DNA of 64,000 bases from Staphylococcus schweitzeri (GCF_002902405.1 NZ_PPQS01000034.1:69422-133421); one strand, 5' to 3'; counted from the first letter of the stretch, positions 46,918 through 57,192 are shown. Program-made: numbers and translations. Notes: a model not told the origin generated them from the sequence alone.

Positions 46918-47526
46918 ATGCGTTTTGATATAAATAGTTCGGACATAAAAAAGTTGAATTTTTCTAAAATAAAAAACGCAATTCATTTAAATTTAAGTGG
47001 CGATAAATACCAGTTATTGGATAATGGCAATACTATTAATAAAGCTTATTTTTTGGCTGTATATGAAAATGCGATTAACATTTTTGAGGATTTATTTTCA
47101 TCCTCTGATTCTATAAATTTGGTTCATGTTGTATATGTATATAATGAACCATATAAGAAAACAAATATAATAAAAAAATTCACATCGTTAACAATAGATA
47201 AATTATATTACTTTAAAGAATATATGTTTGTGATGGATGAAAATATTTTGTGCGGAGAGTTTTCATATAAGTGTACCCTAAAAGATATAAAATATAAAAA
47301 ATTGTTAAAAGCTATATCCAATCAAGACTTTAAAGGCTTAGTTCCAAATATCAATCAGAACGATACATATTCTGAAATATATATAATTAATAATACTAAA
47401 AACTTAATATATCATTTATATGATGATAGGGGACTCTGGTTAGCTTTTAATAATGATGAAGATTATGCAAGATATTCTGAAAAATATAACGATTTAATAT
47501 CAGTATTTGATTTTGAAGATATTTAA
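46918..47526 (+). CDS. DUF3885 domain protein
   Basis: 202 residues, soluble, very AT-rich and Asn/Lys/Ile-rich. The C-terminal half (KDIKYKKLLKAISNQDF, then TKNLIYHLYDDRGLWLAF and EKYNDLISVFDFED) matches DUF3885, a Firmicute family of unknown function. AAAAGGGTG lies upstream of the ATG. It sits directly after an IS30 remnant and before brnQ, a place where I do not expect a gene in common S. aureus strains. I infer an accessory gene. Function is not assignable. Confidence 0.8.
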   Translation: MRFDINSSDIKKLNFSKIKNAIHLNLSGDKYQLLDNGNTINKAYFLAVYENAINIFEDLFSSSDSINLVHVVYVYNEPYKKTNIIKKFTSLTIDKLYYFKEYMFVMDENILCGEFSYKCTLKDIKYKKLLKAISNQDFKGLVPNINQNDTYSEIYIINNTKNLIYHLYDDRGLWLAFNNDEDYARYSEKYNDLISVFDFEDI

Positions 47527-47823
47527 TTTTTTATCTAACAAATGACAAATTATTAAAAGTAGCTATTTTAATTACTGGCGTTAAAAAACAGTAAAGTAGT
47601 GATTTATCTTAATTTGACTATCTAAAAATTGTGAACAAAAGTCATCTATTACTAGCTAAAAAGTAAATTTGAAGAATTTTATTTTCTGTCACAGTCTGAT
47701 TTAAACAACACATTTGTTTTAATCCTGCTATGTACAACATATTTCATGTAGACTCTTTATTATTTTTTGTGCTAAAATATTTACTTGTAAATTATTTCGT
47801 GTTTTCAAAAAAGGAGTAACTCT
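47527..47823. other. AT-rich gap upstream of brnQ
   Basis: About 300 bases, presumably holding the brnQ promoter. I see no clear hairpin, riboswitch or CodY box. Confidence 0.4.
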
Positions 47824-49167
47824 ATGAATAAAAATACATGGGTCATTGGGTTTACGCTCTTCGCTATGTTTTTTGGCGCAGGCAATCTAATTTTTCCTCC
47901 TAATCTCGGATTGGATAGTGGTCAATATTTTTGGCCTGCCATTTTAGCGTTTGTTCTAACTGGGATTGGTTTACCATTACTAGGTGTGATTGTAGGTGCA
48001 CTTGATAAAGAAGGATATATTGGTGCATTAAATAAAATTTCACCTAAATTTTCAATAATGTTCTTAATTATTATTTATTTGACTATCGGACCACTTTTCG
48101 CAATACCAAGAACTGCATCTACATCTTTTGAAATGACAATTACACCAATTATACATAGCAACAGTAGTATCGCTTTATTTATATTTACGATTATCTATTT
48201 CATAGTCGTTTTGTATATTTGTTTAAATCCATCTAAGTTAATCGATCGTATTGGTTCATTATTAACACCATTGTTATTGATTACTATTTTAGCGATGATT
48301 ATTAAGGGATACATAGACTTTAGCGGCAATAATGCTGGAAAGGGCAATGAAGCTCTCTATCATTCTAATTTTTCAAGTTTTGCCGAAGGATTCACTCAAG
48401 GCTATTTAACAATGGATGCCATTGCAGCAATTGCTTTTTCAATGATTGTTGTTAATGCAGTAAAACTAACAGGTATTACAAAAACGAATCAAATTTTCAA
48501 ACAAACTTTGACTGCTGGTTTAATTGCGGCCGTTGCTTTAATTTTCATATATATATCATTAGGTTATATTGGTAATCATATGCCGGTAAGTGACATGATG
48601 TTAGATCAATTGAAATCCAAAGACCGAAATATTGGGACATATTTATTAACGACAATGGCTTCAACAGGATTTGGTTCATTTGGAAAATATTTATTGGGCA
48701 TCATTGTGGCATTGGCATGTCTTACTACAGCATGTGGGCTTATTGTTGCAGTTTCTGAATATTTCCATAGAATCGTACCAAAAGTATCATATAAAGCATT
48801 TGTGTTAATATTCATTCTAATGAGTTTTATTATTGCTAACCAAGGTTTAAATGCTGTTATATCAATGTCAATCCCAGTATTAAGCATTGTATATCCAGTA
48901 GCAATAACTGTTGTATTATTAATTTTAATTGCCAAATTCATACCAACAAAACGTATTACGCAACAAATTCCGGTTATTATTGTATTTATATTGTCGATTT
49001 TCAGTGTTATTAGTAAGTTAGGTTGGCTGAAAATTAACTTTATTGAATCATTGCCTTTAAGAGCATATTCTTTAGAATGGTTCCCAGTGGCAATCTTTGC
49101 AACGCTTTTAGGCTATCTAGTTGGTAAATTTGTAAAACAAGATCCAATTAAATATCAACAGGAATAA
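47824..49167 (+). CDS. brnQ: Branched-chain amino acid transporter, BrnQ/LivII family
   Basis: 447 residues with about 12 membrane segments. The N-terminal [20 protein letters not shown] is the family signature. [19 protein letters not shown] and [19 protein letters not shown] are other conserved loops. It should import leucine, isoleucine and valine with sodium. S. aureus has several BrnQ paralogues; the position after the VWA gene corresponds to the copy usually called BrnQ3, though that number rests on synteny. RBS AAGGAG precedes the ATG. Confidence 0.93.
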   Translation: MNKNTWVIGFTLFAMFFGAGNLIFPPNLGLDSGQYFWPAILAFVLTGIGLPLLGVIVGALDKEGYIGALNKISPKFSIMFLIIIYLTIGPLFAIPRTASTSFEMTITPIIHSNSSIALFIFTIIYFIVVLYICLNPSKLIDRIGSLLTPLLLITILAMIIKGYIDFSGNNAGKGNEALYHSNFSSFAEGFTQGYLTMDAIAAIAFSMIVVNAVKLTGITKTNQIFKQTLTAGLIAAVALIFIYISLGYIGNHMPVSDMMLDQLKSKDRNIGTYLLTTMASTGFGSFGKYLLGIIVALACLTTACGLIVAVSEYFHRIVPKVSYKAFVLIFILMSFIIANQGLNAVISMSIPVLSIVYPVAITVVLLILIAKFIPTKRITQQIPVIIVFILSIFSVISKLGWLKINFIESLPLRAYSLEWFPVAIFATLLGYLVGKFVKQDPIKYQQE

Positions 49168-49179
49168 TGAATAATATAA

Positions 49180-49220
49180 AAGGAAGCATCTCCAATTCAA
49201 TGATAGGATGCTTCCTTTTG
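49180..49220. terminator. Bidirectional terminator between brnQ and telA
   Basis: AAGGAAGCATC / GATGCTTCCTT stem with T/A tracts on both sides. The flanking genes converge. Confidence 0.88.
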
Positions 49221-49239
49221 TTATTACCTAATTCGTAAT

Positions 49240-50376
49240 TTATGATTGTTTATTAGGTCCTTTAATATTCACTAAATGTGACTTTAAATCTTGTTCTAAT
49301 TGTTGTAATTCTTTTTCAGCTAATTGTCGTTCTTCGCGACCCTGTTGTTGAATAATTAGAGTTTCTTCAATTGTTTCAATAATATTATTCTGCGTACGTT
49401 TCAATGTATCGAGGTCGACTATGCCACGCTCATTTTCAGTTGCAGTTTCAATTGCATTTTGTTTAAGCATTTCCGCATTGGCTGTTAATAAGTCATTTGT
49501 TGTATCTGTAACAGCTCGTTGTGCTGCAACTGCATTTCGTTGTCTCATAAGTGTTAACGCAATGGCTATTTGGTTTTTCCATAAAGGAATACTTGTTAAA
49601 ATAGAGCTTTGAATTTTTTCAGCAAGTGCTTGGTTAACATTTTGAATCATTCTAATTTGTGGCGCAGTCTGCAACGCGATTTGTCTTGAAAGTTGTAGAT
49701 CGTAAATTCGTTTATCTAGTCTATCTATAAATTGTTGCATATCTGCAACTTGTTGAATATCCATTTGGTTAGTTGACTGATGCGCTTGCTCTTGCAATTT
49801 TGGAAGGGTTTCAGTTTCCAATTGTAATTTTTTCTGTTGTGCTGCAATAATATGCAACGATAAGTCATCAAAATATTGCTTATTTTTATCATATAATGTG
49901 TCTAATAACTCAATATCTCTTGTTAAATGACTTTGATGTTTCTGAAGTTGGATTGTTATACGATCAACTTGAGCACTGACAGATTGCATTCTTGAAAAAA
50001 TTTCATTGATAGAAGACTTGGCTCTGCTAAAGATTTTTTTAAACAGAGATGGTTTATCAGTATTTAACTCATTTGGATTAACTGACTTTAGTTTTGACAT
50101 TAAATCTGACAAAGTATCTCCAATAGGACCAACATCTTTACTTTGTACTTCATCCAACATTTGATGTGAAAATTGAGACATTTGTTTTTGTAAATCAGAA
50201 CCAAACGCTAATAAACCTTCATTGTTTAAAGGGTTAATTTGTTTACTGATTGTGTCTACCTGTTTTTGTTGTTCAATTGTTAACTTTTCTTTTTGAATAG
50301 TAGTATTCGATAATTCTTTATCGCTTATAAAATCATCTAGTGGATGGTTTTCTTTGAAACTTTTATTTTCAGTCAT
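49240..50376 (-). CDS. TelA-family (toxic anion resistance) protein
   Basis: 378 residues from the ATG at 50376, which has GGAGAG seven bases upstream. A TTG at 50391 would overlap that RBS. The protein is almost entirely helical and coiled-coil, without membrane segments. The TelA signature includes QMSQFSHQMLDEV near the N-terminus and MRQRNAVAAQRAVTDTTN near residue 290. Family members are linked to tellurite and cell-envelope stress resistance by an unknown mechanism. It follows the xpaC-like gene by 31 nt, the usual XpaC-TelA pairing. Confidence 0.9.
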   Translation of the reverse strand: MTENKSFKENHPLDDFISDKELSNTTIQKEKLTIEQQKQVDTISKQINPLNNEGLLAFGSDLQKQMSQFSHQMLDEVQSKDVGPIGDTLSDLMSKLKSVNPNELNTDKPSLFKKIFSRAKSSINEIFSRMQSVSAQVDRITIQLQKHQSHLTRDIELLDTLYDKNKQYFDDLSLHIIAAQQKKLQLETETLPKLQEQAHQSTNQMDIQQVADMQQFIDRLDKRIYDLQLSRQIALQTAPQIRMIQNVNQALAEKIQSSILTSIPLWKNQIAIALTLMRQRNAVAAQRAVTDTTNDLLTANAEMLKQNAIETATENERGIVDLDTLKRTQNNIIETIEETLIIQQQGREERQLAEKELQQLEQDLKSHLVNIKGPNKQS

Positions 50377-50407
50377 CAATAATCTCTCCAATAGTTGCTA
50401 TTTTACA

Positions 50408-51037
50408 TCAATCTTGATGATGCTTTTGATGTAACTTATTTAATTCCATTTCAATATCTAAACGTTCATAATCATCTTCGTTGAGACGCTTTAAATCAGC
50501 GATTAATGTTCGTTTGACCTCATCCAAAGTAATTCGTGTTTGTTCTAATTTTTGTTGTTCATTAATTGATTTTTTTGGCATTTTTGCTAGACGTGTATAT
50601 GCATCAACCAAATTTAATGCATTATCAATATGAGAATAAAAAAAGCCTTCAACTTTATAAAATGATGCAGGTCTCTGTCTAACTGTCGTATAAATAGAAC
50701 GTGAAATTTGGTATATATCATTAATCTGCCTAAAATCTTTAATTGATCTTATATTGACATACGTTTTTAAAATACCTCTAAGCTTTTGGTGTGTATGATT
50801 TAACTGATTTCGAATATAGCGATAGTCTTTTCTAGTCAAACCAATTTCGTTTAAATATTTGCGTGAAGTGAGTTTTTGTATCGGTAGGTATGTCATTAAA
50901 AAGCCAACAATACCAATAGACATATCAATTAAAAAAGATACATCAAGTGCAATCATCCCAAATATGCTTGTTAAAAACGCTACAGGAATTCCCACTAACA
51001 CCCCAAATATATGAGAAATATTATATCTCACTGTCAT
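50408..51037 (-). CDS. XpaC-like membrane protein (5-bromo-4-chloroindolyl phosphate hydrolysis family)
   Basis: 209 residues. Two adjacent membrane segments (~8-50) are followed by a long helical cytosolic part. RYIRNQLNHTHQKLRGILKTY and FYKVEGFFYSHIDNALNLVD are typical of XpaC. Despite the family name, direct phosphatase activity is doubtful. It is paired with telA downstream and preceded by acyP at 18 nt, so acyP-xpaC-telA form one minus-strand operon. Confidence 0.87.
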   Translation of the reverse strand: MTVRYNISHIFGVLVGIPVAFLTSIFGMIALDVSFLIDMSIGIVGFLMTYLPIQKLTSRKYLNEIGLTRKDYRYIRNQLNHTHQKLRGILKTYVNIRSIKDFRQINDIYQISRSIYTTVRQRPASFYKVEGFFYSHIDNALNLVDAYTRLAKMPKKSINEQQKLEQTRITLDEVKRTLIADLKRLNEDDYERLDIEMELNKLHQKHHQD

Positions 51038-51055
51038 CTTCCTTTATTTAGCATT

Positions 51056-51325
51056 TTATATTGATCTAAAATCTGATAATGTTTGATTAGGTTCTAGTTC
51101 TTCTAAATGATGATTTGTCACATCAGATGCTGGTGAGGCACCATCAATTACGCTTTGTATAAATTTCTCTATATCTTTTTCATCCCCTTGTGCATATATC
51201 TCTACATAATCATTTACATTTTGAACAGTTCCGACTATGCTATATTTCATTGCAATACGCTGAGTAAAATATCTAAATCCGACGCCTTGTACGCGCCCAA
51301 ATACTTGTAAAAGTATATGTCTCAT
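51056..51325 (-). CDS. acyP: Acylphosphatase
   Basis: 89 residues from the ATG at 51325 with GAGGTG as RBS; the GTG at 51334 lies inside that RBS. The phosphate-binding loop [13 protein letters not shown] contains the catalytic Arg, and the catalytic Asn is in [12 protein letters not shown]. The enzyme hydrolyses acyl phosphates such as carbamoyl and acetyl phosphate. First gene of the acyP-xpaC-telA operon, divergent from the DUF1033 gene. Confidence 0.94.
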   Translation of the reverse strand: MRHILLQVFGRVQGVGFRYFTQRIAMKYSIVGTVQNVNDYVEIYAQGDEKDIEKFIQSVIDGASPASDVTNHHLEELEPNQTLSDFRSI

Positions 51326-51487
51326 ATTTACCACCTCATATTGTTATTATACGGAGTTTTACTCAAAAAAACTAATAATTACTATAGTACTAATCATGAT
51401 TGTTTCGAGTCGTCAAACTTGATTTTCAGAGTCGAAAGGTTTAAAAATAAGTATATAGTTCTTGAAGTATGGAAGGGGTCTTTAATA

Positions 51488-51796
51488 ATGTGGACAGTTA
51501 CCAAAATTAGAGCCGATTATGAGGGATGGTGGTTATTCAGTGACTGGCCAGATAACATTGTTGAAAAGTATGAATATCAGACTTTTGATGATATGCTTGC
51601 GCACTATCAACAATTAATTAATCATTGCAAAGTTAAATTTGATAATTATGTCACAGGAAAATATAATATTTATGCATTTTATAATAATTGTGATATGAAC
51701 TATTGCGAAGATTGTGAAGAGGATTTACAAATATTTTATAGTTTCATTGTTTTACAAAATAATGAAGTATATTATAAACTACCAATAATTGATTAA
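51488..51796 (+). CDS. DUF1033 family protein (possible msaA)
   Basis: 102 residues from the ATG at 51488, preceded by GGAAGGGG. A longer frame from 51317 overlaps acyP and is unlikely to be used. RADYEGWWLFSDWPDNIV near the N-terminus and NYCEDCEEDLQIFYSF near the middle are the DUF1033 signature. Function unknown. It lies just upstream of cspA, in the place of msaA in the msaABCR locus described for S. aureus; I am not certain of that name. Confidence 0.82.
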   Translation: MWTVTKIRADYEGWWLFSDWPDNIVEKYEYQTFDDMLAHYQQLINHCKVKFDNYVTGKYNIYAFYNNCDMNYCEDCEEDLQIFYSFIVLQNNEVYYKLPIID

Positions 51797-51818
51797 ATGA
51801 ATATTTTTTATTATTGTA

Positions 51819-51847
51819 TTGCAATTTGGTAATAACTGCACTATAAT
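51819..51847 (+). promoter_or_regulatory. cspA promoter
   Basis: TTGCAA (51819-51824), 17-nt spacer, TATAAT (51842-51847). It gives a 5' leader of about 110 nt, as is usual for cold-shock mRNAs, before the cspA ATG. Confidence 0.78.
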
Positions 51848-51966
51848 ACAAGTTAAGCAGATGATTATTCCATATTGCAAAGAATATTTGAGTGAAATTT
51901 GCATGTATTTTTTGTAATATGCGAATAAGCATATTGAATGAATTTTAGTCTTGGAGGTTTCAGATT

Positions 51967-52167
51967 ATGAAACAAGGTACAGTTAAATGGTTTAACGCTG
52001 AAAAAGGATTCGGCTTTATCGAAGTTGAAGGAGAAAATGACGTATTCGTACATTTTTCAGCAATTAACCAAGATGGTTACAAATCTTTAGAAGAAGGTCA
52101 AGCTGTTGAGTTTGAAGTAGTTGAAGGCGATCGCGGTCCTCAAGCTGCAAACGTTGTTAAACTATAA
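51967..52167 (+). CDS. cspA: Major cold shock protein CspA (MsaB)
   Basis: 66 residues, one cold-shock domain. RNP1 is KGFGFIEV and RNP2 is VFVHFSAI, both in their normal places. It binds single-stranded RNA and DNA; in S. aureus it affects carotenoid and capsule production and regulates itself through its leader. RBS TTGGAGG lies 9 nt before the ATG. It has its own promoter and terminator. Confidence 0.97.
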
Positions 52168-52197
52168 TTCTTAGATTATAATCATTGATTTTAACTA

Positions 52198-52226
52198 ACA
52201 CCTTACCAAGATGTAAGGTGTTTTTA
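52198..52226 (+). terminator. cspA terminator
   Basis: ACACCTTAC (52198-52206) pairs with GTAAGGTGT (52213-52221), followed by TTTT. Confidence 0.88.
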
Positions 52227-52362
52227 TATGCTTATTACTAATACTTAATGCTTTAAGTGCCAATATCAAATTGAGCACTCTTTTTTATGTCCTCAACCTT
52301 GTTTGCAATATAAAATTATATTTATATAATATAATTATGGTATTTAACGACGAGGTGATTTT

Positions 52363-52764
52363 ATGAAATATCTTATCCTTAGTTTAGTTGCTAATTTATT
52401 GATATTTGGCATTTTATCTGCAATTGGTTTAAATATTAATATTTTAGTAGCAATGATGCTTATACTAGTGATTCCAATGACAATATCAGGCATTTTATTT
52501 TTTAAAACTAATCTAGATAAGACATACATATTTTTTAACATCTTTTTTATAGACTTTTATTACTATATTTACAATGTGCATTTAATGGAATTACCAAGAT
52601 TTAATAGTTACATTAAAACTGAAATGATGGATTTAGAGGACATCGATATTTTAATTACAAGTAAAGATTTCGGTTTTGATGAAATAGTTTTCTTTACGTT
52701 ATATTTGTTGCTAATTTTTATCGTATTATATTATTTAAAGAAACAAGCTAGGTGGAAAGATTAA
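52363..52764 (+). CDS. msa: Msa, small membrane protein (modulator of sarA; MsaC)
   Basis: 133 residues. Membrane segments lie near residues 3-25, 28-50 and 105-128, with a loop between ~72 and 100. This matches the S. aureus gene msa, reported to modulate sarA expression and biofilm, later renamed msaC in the msaABCR operon. RBS GAGGTG precedes the ATG. It is separated from cspA by a good terminator, so co-transcription with cspA would need read-through. No known enzymatic motif. The name is from recall and position. Confidence 0.75.
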   Translation: MKYLILSLVANLLIFGILSAIGLNINILVAMMLILVIPMTISGILFFKTNLDKTYIFFNIFFIDFYYYIYNVHLMELPRFNSYIKTEMMDLEDIDILITSKDFGFDEIVFFTLYLLLIFIVLYYLKKQARWKD

Positions 52765-52858
52765 CCTTGAATATAATGAGGTTTTAATATTAGCTAAAAT
52801 ACATGTAATTGTTGAAATTTCACTATATAATCAATATTGTTAAAGAGGGGGGGATTAT

Positions 52859-53476
52859 ATGTATATACCCAATTTCTTTCAAATAGATGATTTTAAAGAA
52901 ATCGAACAATTTGTAAAAAGTAACTCTTTTGGAATGATTATAACTGAGAAATCTGGCAAGCCATTAGCTACACATTTACCATTGATTTTACAGAAAAAAG
53001 GTGATGATTATTATATTAGTGGACATATTGCTAAAGGAAATCCGCAATGGAAGACATTAAATAGGAATAGCAATGTGTTGATTATATATCAAGGCCCACA
53101 TGCTTATGTTTCATCATCATGGTATGAAAAGGAAAATGTACCAACTTGGAACTATCAGGCAATTCATTTATATGGGGAAGCGACTGTATTGAGTGAACAA
53201 GAAACGATGAATGATTTGAAAACGTTACTAGCAAAGTATGAACAATATCGTGAAAATCCAGTTTTGTGGGATAATCTTGCAGAAAGTACACGAATGCAAG
53301 CTAAGGCAATCATCGGATTTAAAGTCAAAATAAACAAGGTAGAAGCTGCATACAAAATGAGTCAAAATCGAAATGAACAAGATTACAACAATATTATTAA
53401 AAAGCTCGAAGATGAGCATAATTCAAGTAGCAATGCTGTAGCTGATGTAATGAGAGATATTCATCCTTATTTATAA
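52859..53476 (+). CDS. PaiB-like FMN-binding split-barrel protein
   Basis: 205 residues. MYIPNFFQIDDFKEIEQFV, ATHLPLILQ, SGHIAKGNPQW and VPTWNYQAIHLYGEA are classic PaiB family motifs; the last fits the flavin-binding region. B. subtilis PaiB is listed as a transcriptional repressor of protease and sporulation genes. The family fold is that of flavin reductases and heme-binding proteins, so the true role may be enzymatic. RBS GAGGGGGGG precedes the ATG. It converges with lysA. Confidence 0.87.
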   Translation: MYIPNFFQIDDFKEIEQFVKSNSFGMIITEKSGKPLATHLPLILQKKGDDYYISGHIAKGNPQWKTLNRNSNVLIIYQGPHAYVSSSWYEKENVPTWNYQAIHLYGEATVLSEQETMNDLKTLLAKYEQYRENPVLWDNLAESTRMQAKAIIGFKVKINKVEAAYKMSQNRNEQDYNNIIKKLEDEHNSSSNAVADVMRDIHPYL

Positions 53477-53503
53477 TTTAACAATTATTTCATAATAACT
53501 AAA

Positions 53504-53548
53504 CAAATCCCCAAGTCACAGTTTTTCCGTGATTAGGGGATTTATTTA
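53504..53548. terminator. Bidirectional terminator between the PaiB-like gene and lysA
   Basis: AAATCCCC-AAGTCAC / GTGATTA-GGGGATTT hairpin, followed by ATTTA on plus and TTTG on minus. It lies between converging genes. Confidence 0.82.
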
Positions 53549-53553
53549 ATAAA

Positions 53554-54819
53554 TTATTTTGTATCATTAATAATGAGTTGTCTTAACGATTGTCGCTTTA
53601 CGACTTCTCGTGCTTTACCGTCTTTTAAGAAAAATACGGATGGCTTTTGCATTTGATTGTAATTAGATGACATAGAATAATGATATGCACCTGTTGAAAG
53701 GATTGCAAGATAATCACCACGTTTTACTGATGACGGTAATTTAGCATCTCTAATTATGATATCTCCAGACTCACATAATTTTCCAGCTATTGTTACATTG
53801 TCATTTGCGTTTTCATTTCTATTAACAAGCATTGCTTGATACTTTGCGTCATAAAGTGCTGTTCTGACATGATCACTCATACCGCCATCGATTGAAACAT
53901 ATTTATTGATCCCTGGAATTTCTTTAATTGTTCCGACTTCATATAAAGTAACACCAGCTTCACCTACAATAGATCGTCCCGGTTCAATACCTATTTCAGG
54001 TGTATCTATACCTAGAACTTTCACTTCAGATTTTATCGCATCTGTAATTTCCTTAATACCTTTTTCGATAGGGAAACTTTCATCACCTTCAACATATTTA
54101 ATTCCAAAGCCGCCACCAAGATTCAATAAATGGACTTGAATGTTGTGTTCTTTTAACCAATGCAGTACGATTTTAGCAGTTTCGATAAATGCCTCTGTTC
54201 CTTCAATTTGAGAACCAATATGACAATGAACACCTTTTAATTTTAAATGTTTGGATTGTAGGATTTTTTCAATTGCTGTTTTGGCTAAGCCATATTGAAT
54301 TGATAATCCAAATTTACTATCTTCTTGTCCAGTTTGTATAAATTCATGTGTATGTGCTTCAACCCCTGGGTTCACACGTATAACTACTTGAACCGTATCA
54401 TTGGCATATCGATCAATTAAATCAATTTCTTCTAATGAATCAATCACAAAATACCCGATTTTATTTTCTAAAGCATATCTAATTTCATGTTTCGTTTTAT
54501 TGTTACCGTGAAAATGAATACGACTTGGTTCAAAACCTGCTTCTAATGCAGTGTATAATTCACCTTCGGAAACAACATCTAGTTGTAAATCTTCTTCAGC
54601 TACAAGTTTGACCATTTGAAGGCAAGTAAATGCTTTTGAAGCATATGAGATATTATATTTTAAGCCACTTTCTTTAAATGCGCGATGATATCGACGCATT
54701 TGTTCTCTAATTTGTAATTCGTCATAAACAATGGTAGGGGTACCGAAGCTTTGCGCAATCGTTTTTAAACTTATGCCGTCCATTGTTAATTCACCGTTTT
54801 GATTATATTTAACAGTCAT
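53554..54819 (-). CDS. lysA: Diaminopimelate decarboxylase
   Basis: 421 residues, a fold-III PLP enzyme. The PLP lysine lies in [50 protein letters not shown] and [13 protein letters not shown] are the cofactor and substrate motifs of LysA. It converts meso-diaminopimelate to L-lysine, which this Lys-type Gram-positive also needs for peptidoglycan. It overlaps alr2 by 11 nt and is the last gene of the lysine operon. Confidence 0.97.
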   Translation of the reverse strand: MTVKYNQNGELTMDGISLKTIAQSFGTPTIVYDELQIREQMRRYHRAFKESGLKYNISYASKAFTCLQMVKLVAEEDLQLDVVSEGELYTALEAGFEPSRIHFHGNNKTKHEIRYALENKIGYFVIDSLEEIDLIDRYANDTVQVVIRVNPGVEAHTHEFIQTGQEDSKFGLSIQYGLAKTAIEKILQSKHLKLKGVHCHIGSQIEGTEAFIETAKIVLHWLKEHNIQVHLLNLGGGFGIKYVEGDESFPIEKGIKEITDAIKSEVKVLGIDTPEIGIEPGRSIVGEAGVTLYEVGTIKEIPGINKYVSIDGGMSDHVRTALYDAKYQAMLVNRNENANDNVTIAGKLCESGDIIIRDAKLPSSVKRGDYLAILSTGAYHYSMSSNYNQMQKPSVFFLKDGKAREVVKRQSLRQLIINDTK

Positions 54820-55894
54820 TTGAAATGTACTCCTTTTTTAAAGAATCGTGATTCATTGCACTTAATTGTTCTGAATTTGCACCTACACCTTTAAAAGTGT
54901 ATTCATCAATGCGTATATCATTATTATAAAGAATAACTTCATCTTGTGCATGTACATTGTCATCAACTTCAACAAACATATGACTCATCATTAATGCACG
55001 AATAGGAAATCGTTTGCCTTTGATAAGTGCTTCATGTTTAGAACGCGTTCTTAAAATCCCATCACCATAACCAATATCAACAACAGCTAATTTTGTATGA
55101 TCTTTCGTAGCTTCAAAAGCAAAGCTGTAACCACAATAATCACCAGATTGGACTTCTCGTATTTGAATCACATTTGCTTTTACAGTTAAAGATTGAACTA
55201 TCTCTTCCTGTTGTAATGAACTGTATGGTCTTGAACCGTATAGTGCAATACCTACGCGTGCGTGTGTATGGTGGGGGAGTAATTCTTGTCCTTCTCGATA
55301 AAAACTTGCGCTATTTTGTGCATGTATTAGATCAAATTGATAACCTTCAAATAAAAGTGTCTCAACAATTTCCATCCATTGCTCACGCTCGACAATATAA
55401 TCAGACACATCAAACTCGTCAGCGTATCCAAAGTGAGTCCACAAACCGCTAATTATCATTTTGTCATTTTGATTATGTTGATGATCTTTCAATACTTCTT
55501 TAATTTCATTTAAATTCTTCAATCCAGAACGATGTAATAAATTTTCAAATTCTAAGTGAACATGAATACCAGCCAATTCTTCTTTATGTTCATAGTAAAA
55601 TGTCAAAGAAGGCAAAGTCATATGAATGTTATGCTCACGGACTAAATCGAAATCATATACTGCATTCATTAAGAATATCGTTGCATGAGGTGCAAGTTGT
55701 CTAACTCTGATCGCTTCACGTAATGACGTAGTACTAAACGTATCAATACCTGCATGGATAAATTGGGATACAGCAAATTCTAGGTCATAGTGGTATGCAT
55801 TGTTTTTAACAACTGCCATTATTGGTTGATTGTTTTTTACTGTTATTGCATTTTGTAAAAATGTCTTCGTATTTACAGACCATGTTGCTGTCAA
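54809..55894 (-). CDS. alr2: Alanine racemase-like protein Alr2
   Basis: 361 residues, alanine racemase fold. The PLP lysine is in [13 protein letters not shown], where canonical enzymes read [22 protein letters not shown] and the catalytic Tyr in [10 protein letters not shown] are kept. The usual substrate-binding motif (GRVSMD type) is replaced by [15 protein letters not shown], so its Asp is gone. Located between the M20 deacetylase (4 nt) and lysA (overlapping 11 nt). It may act on diaminopimelate rather than alanine; no dapF-like gene lies in this operon. The name follows S. aureus usage. Confidence 0.85.
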   Translation of the reverse strand: MTATWSVNTKTFLQNAITVKNNQPIMAVVKNNAYHYDLEFAVSQFIHAGIDTFSTTSLREAIRVRQLAPHATIFLMNAVYDFDLVREHNIHMTLPSLTFYYEHKEELAGIHVHLEFENLLHRSGLKNLNEIKEVLKDHQHNQNDKMIISGLWTHFGYADEFDVSDYIVEREQWMEIVETLLFEGYQFDLIHAQNSASFYREGQELLPHHTHARVGIALYGSRPYSSLQQEEIVQSLTVKANVIQIREVQSGDYCGYSFAFEATKDHTKLAVVDIGYGDGILRTRSKHEALIKGKRFPIRALMMSHMFVEVDDNVHAQDEVILYNNDIRIDEYTFKGVGANSEQLSAMNHDSLKKEYISNDC

Positions 55895-55898
55895 TATA

Positions 55899-57050
55899 CT
55901 ACACCTCTTTGTAATTTATTAATAAATTTTCATAAAAATTGGCCACATCAATTAACACTTTTTCATCGAAATTTAAATGTGACGTGTGTAAACCGGTAAC
56001 AAAGTCTTTATCTTCATTACGTGTACCAATAAATACAAAATAAGCCGGTGCAAGTTTTTGTCCGTAGAAGCTAAAATCTTCACCGAATAAAAATGGTGTT
56101 GGTTTATCATAAACATCTAAATTTGCTTGAAGCAGTGCTTGTTCTATTTGAGCACGTAACTTTGGACTATTAATTGTAGGAGGATATCCTTCTGCAAATT
56201 TAACTTCACAATTAACATTGAACAATAGTTTTACACTTTCAGCTATTTTAAGCATTTGATTTTTAACAATAGTTAAATCATCAATATCATATGTACGAAT
56301 AGTTCCTTCTAAATAACCATTACTTGGAACCGTATTAATCGCTTCACCAGCTTCAAAGTGACCAATATGAACGATATTTCGTTTCAAACCGTTTAGATGA
56401 AATTGTTGAATCTGTGAAATTTGAGTCAGAACATGCTGTAATGCTTCACCACATGAATGACCTTGTTCTTTATCAGCCACATGACTTGATAATCCTTTTA
56501 AGAAAAAGCGATATTCCGTTGCACTAGCTGTAATTTCTTCATCTCTAATTACTGCAATTCCTTCATTAGCAAAAGGGTTAACGTGTATACCAAAGACCGC
56601 TTCAATTGGATATTTTTCAAAAGCATCTGCCTGAATTAATCGATTTGCACCGCCACCTGTTTCTTCTGCAGGTTGGAAGATGAAAACGACATTTTGCGGT
56701 AATTGTCCAGCATCTTGCATCTCTTTGCATCGTTGTACAAATAGCATTAATGCAGTTGTATGTCCATCATGACCACATGCATGCATCACATGATCATTTT
56801 GACTACGATAAGGAACATCATTTTCTTCTAAAATAGGTAACGCATCAATATCAGCTCTGTATGCTATAGTATGGGAGCCATTTCCTTTTAAATAAGCAAT
56901 GACTCCTGTTTCTAAAGGGCAGTCGTATTGAATATTTAAACTATCTAAAAATGCTTTGATATAAGCAGTTGTTTCAAATTCATGTAAGCTAAGTTCAGGA
57001 TGTTGATGTAAATGACGACGATGCTTCGTAACAAATTCTAATTCATTCAT
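55899..57050 (-). CDS. M20 amidohydrolase, probable N-acetyldiaminopimelate deacetylase
   Basis: 383 residues from the ATG at 57050; AAGGA upstream fits this start better than the TTG at 57059. Family M20[28 protein letters not shown] with metal-binding Cys/His, the PAEETGGG glutamates and [15 protein letters not shown]. It matches the HipO/YkuR type. In B. subtilis YkuR follows the acetyltransferase YkuQ and removes the acetyl group from N-acetyl-diaminopimelate, the same order as here. An intercistronic hairpin separates it from dapH. Confidence 0.88.
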   Translation of the reverse strand: MNELEFVTKHRRHLHQHPELSLHEFETTAYIKAFLDSLNIQYDCPLETGVIAYLKGNGSHTIAYRADIDALPILEENDVPYRSQNDHVMHACGHDGHTTALMLFVQRCKEMQDAGQLPQNVVFIFQPAEETGGGANRLIQADAFEKYPIEAVFGIHVNPFANEGIAVIRDEEITASATEYRFFLKGLSSHVADKEQGHSCGEALQHVLTQISQIQQFHLNGLKRNIVHIGHFEAGEAINTVPSNGYLEGTIRTYDIDDLTIVKNQMLKIAESVKLLFNVNCEVKFAEGYPPTINSPKLRAQIEQALLQANLDVYDKPTPFLFGEDFSFYGQKLAPAYFVFIGTRNEDKDFVTGLHTSHLNFDEKVLIDVANFYENLLINYKEV

Positions 57051-57135
57051 AATTATCAATCCTTTATGTTAAATTACTTTACTTATAGTGTAACTCATTT
57101 TAAAATCTTTAATTTTTAATATATGAAAATATAAA

Positions 57136-57172
57136 CAATAAGGTTGAGACATAACCGTATCTCAACCTTAGA
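57136..57172 (-). terminator. Intra-operon hairpin between dapH and the M20 gene
   Basis: AAGGTTGAGA / TCTCAACCTT with a short loop, followed on the minus strand by ATTGTTTATATTTTC. It could reduce transcription of the distal genes or stabilise the upstream mRNA. Confidence 0.65.
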
Positions 57173-57192
57173 ATTATTATACGTTGACGTAA

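Noticed and set aside
51317-51487. Longer N-terminus for the DUF1033 protein
   Set aside because: It overlaps acyP and its RBS region, and the extra 57 residues do not resemble the family; the ATG at 51488 has a proper RBS.
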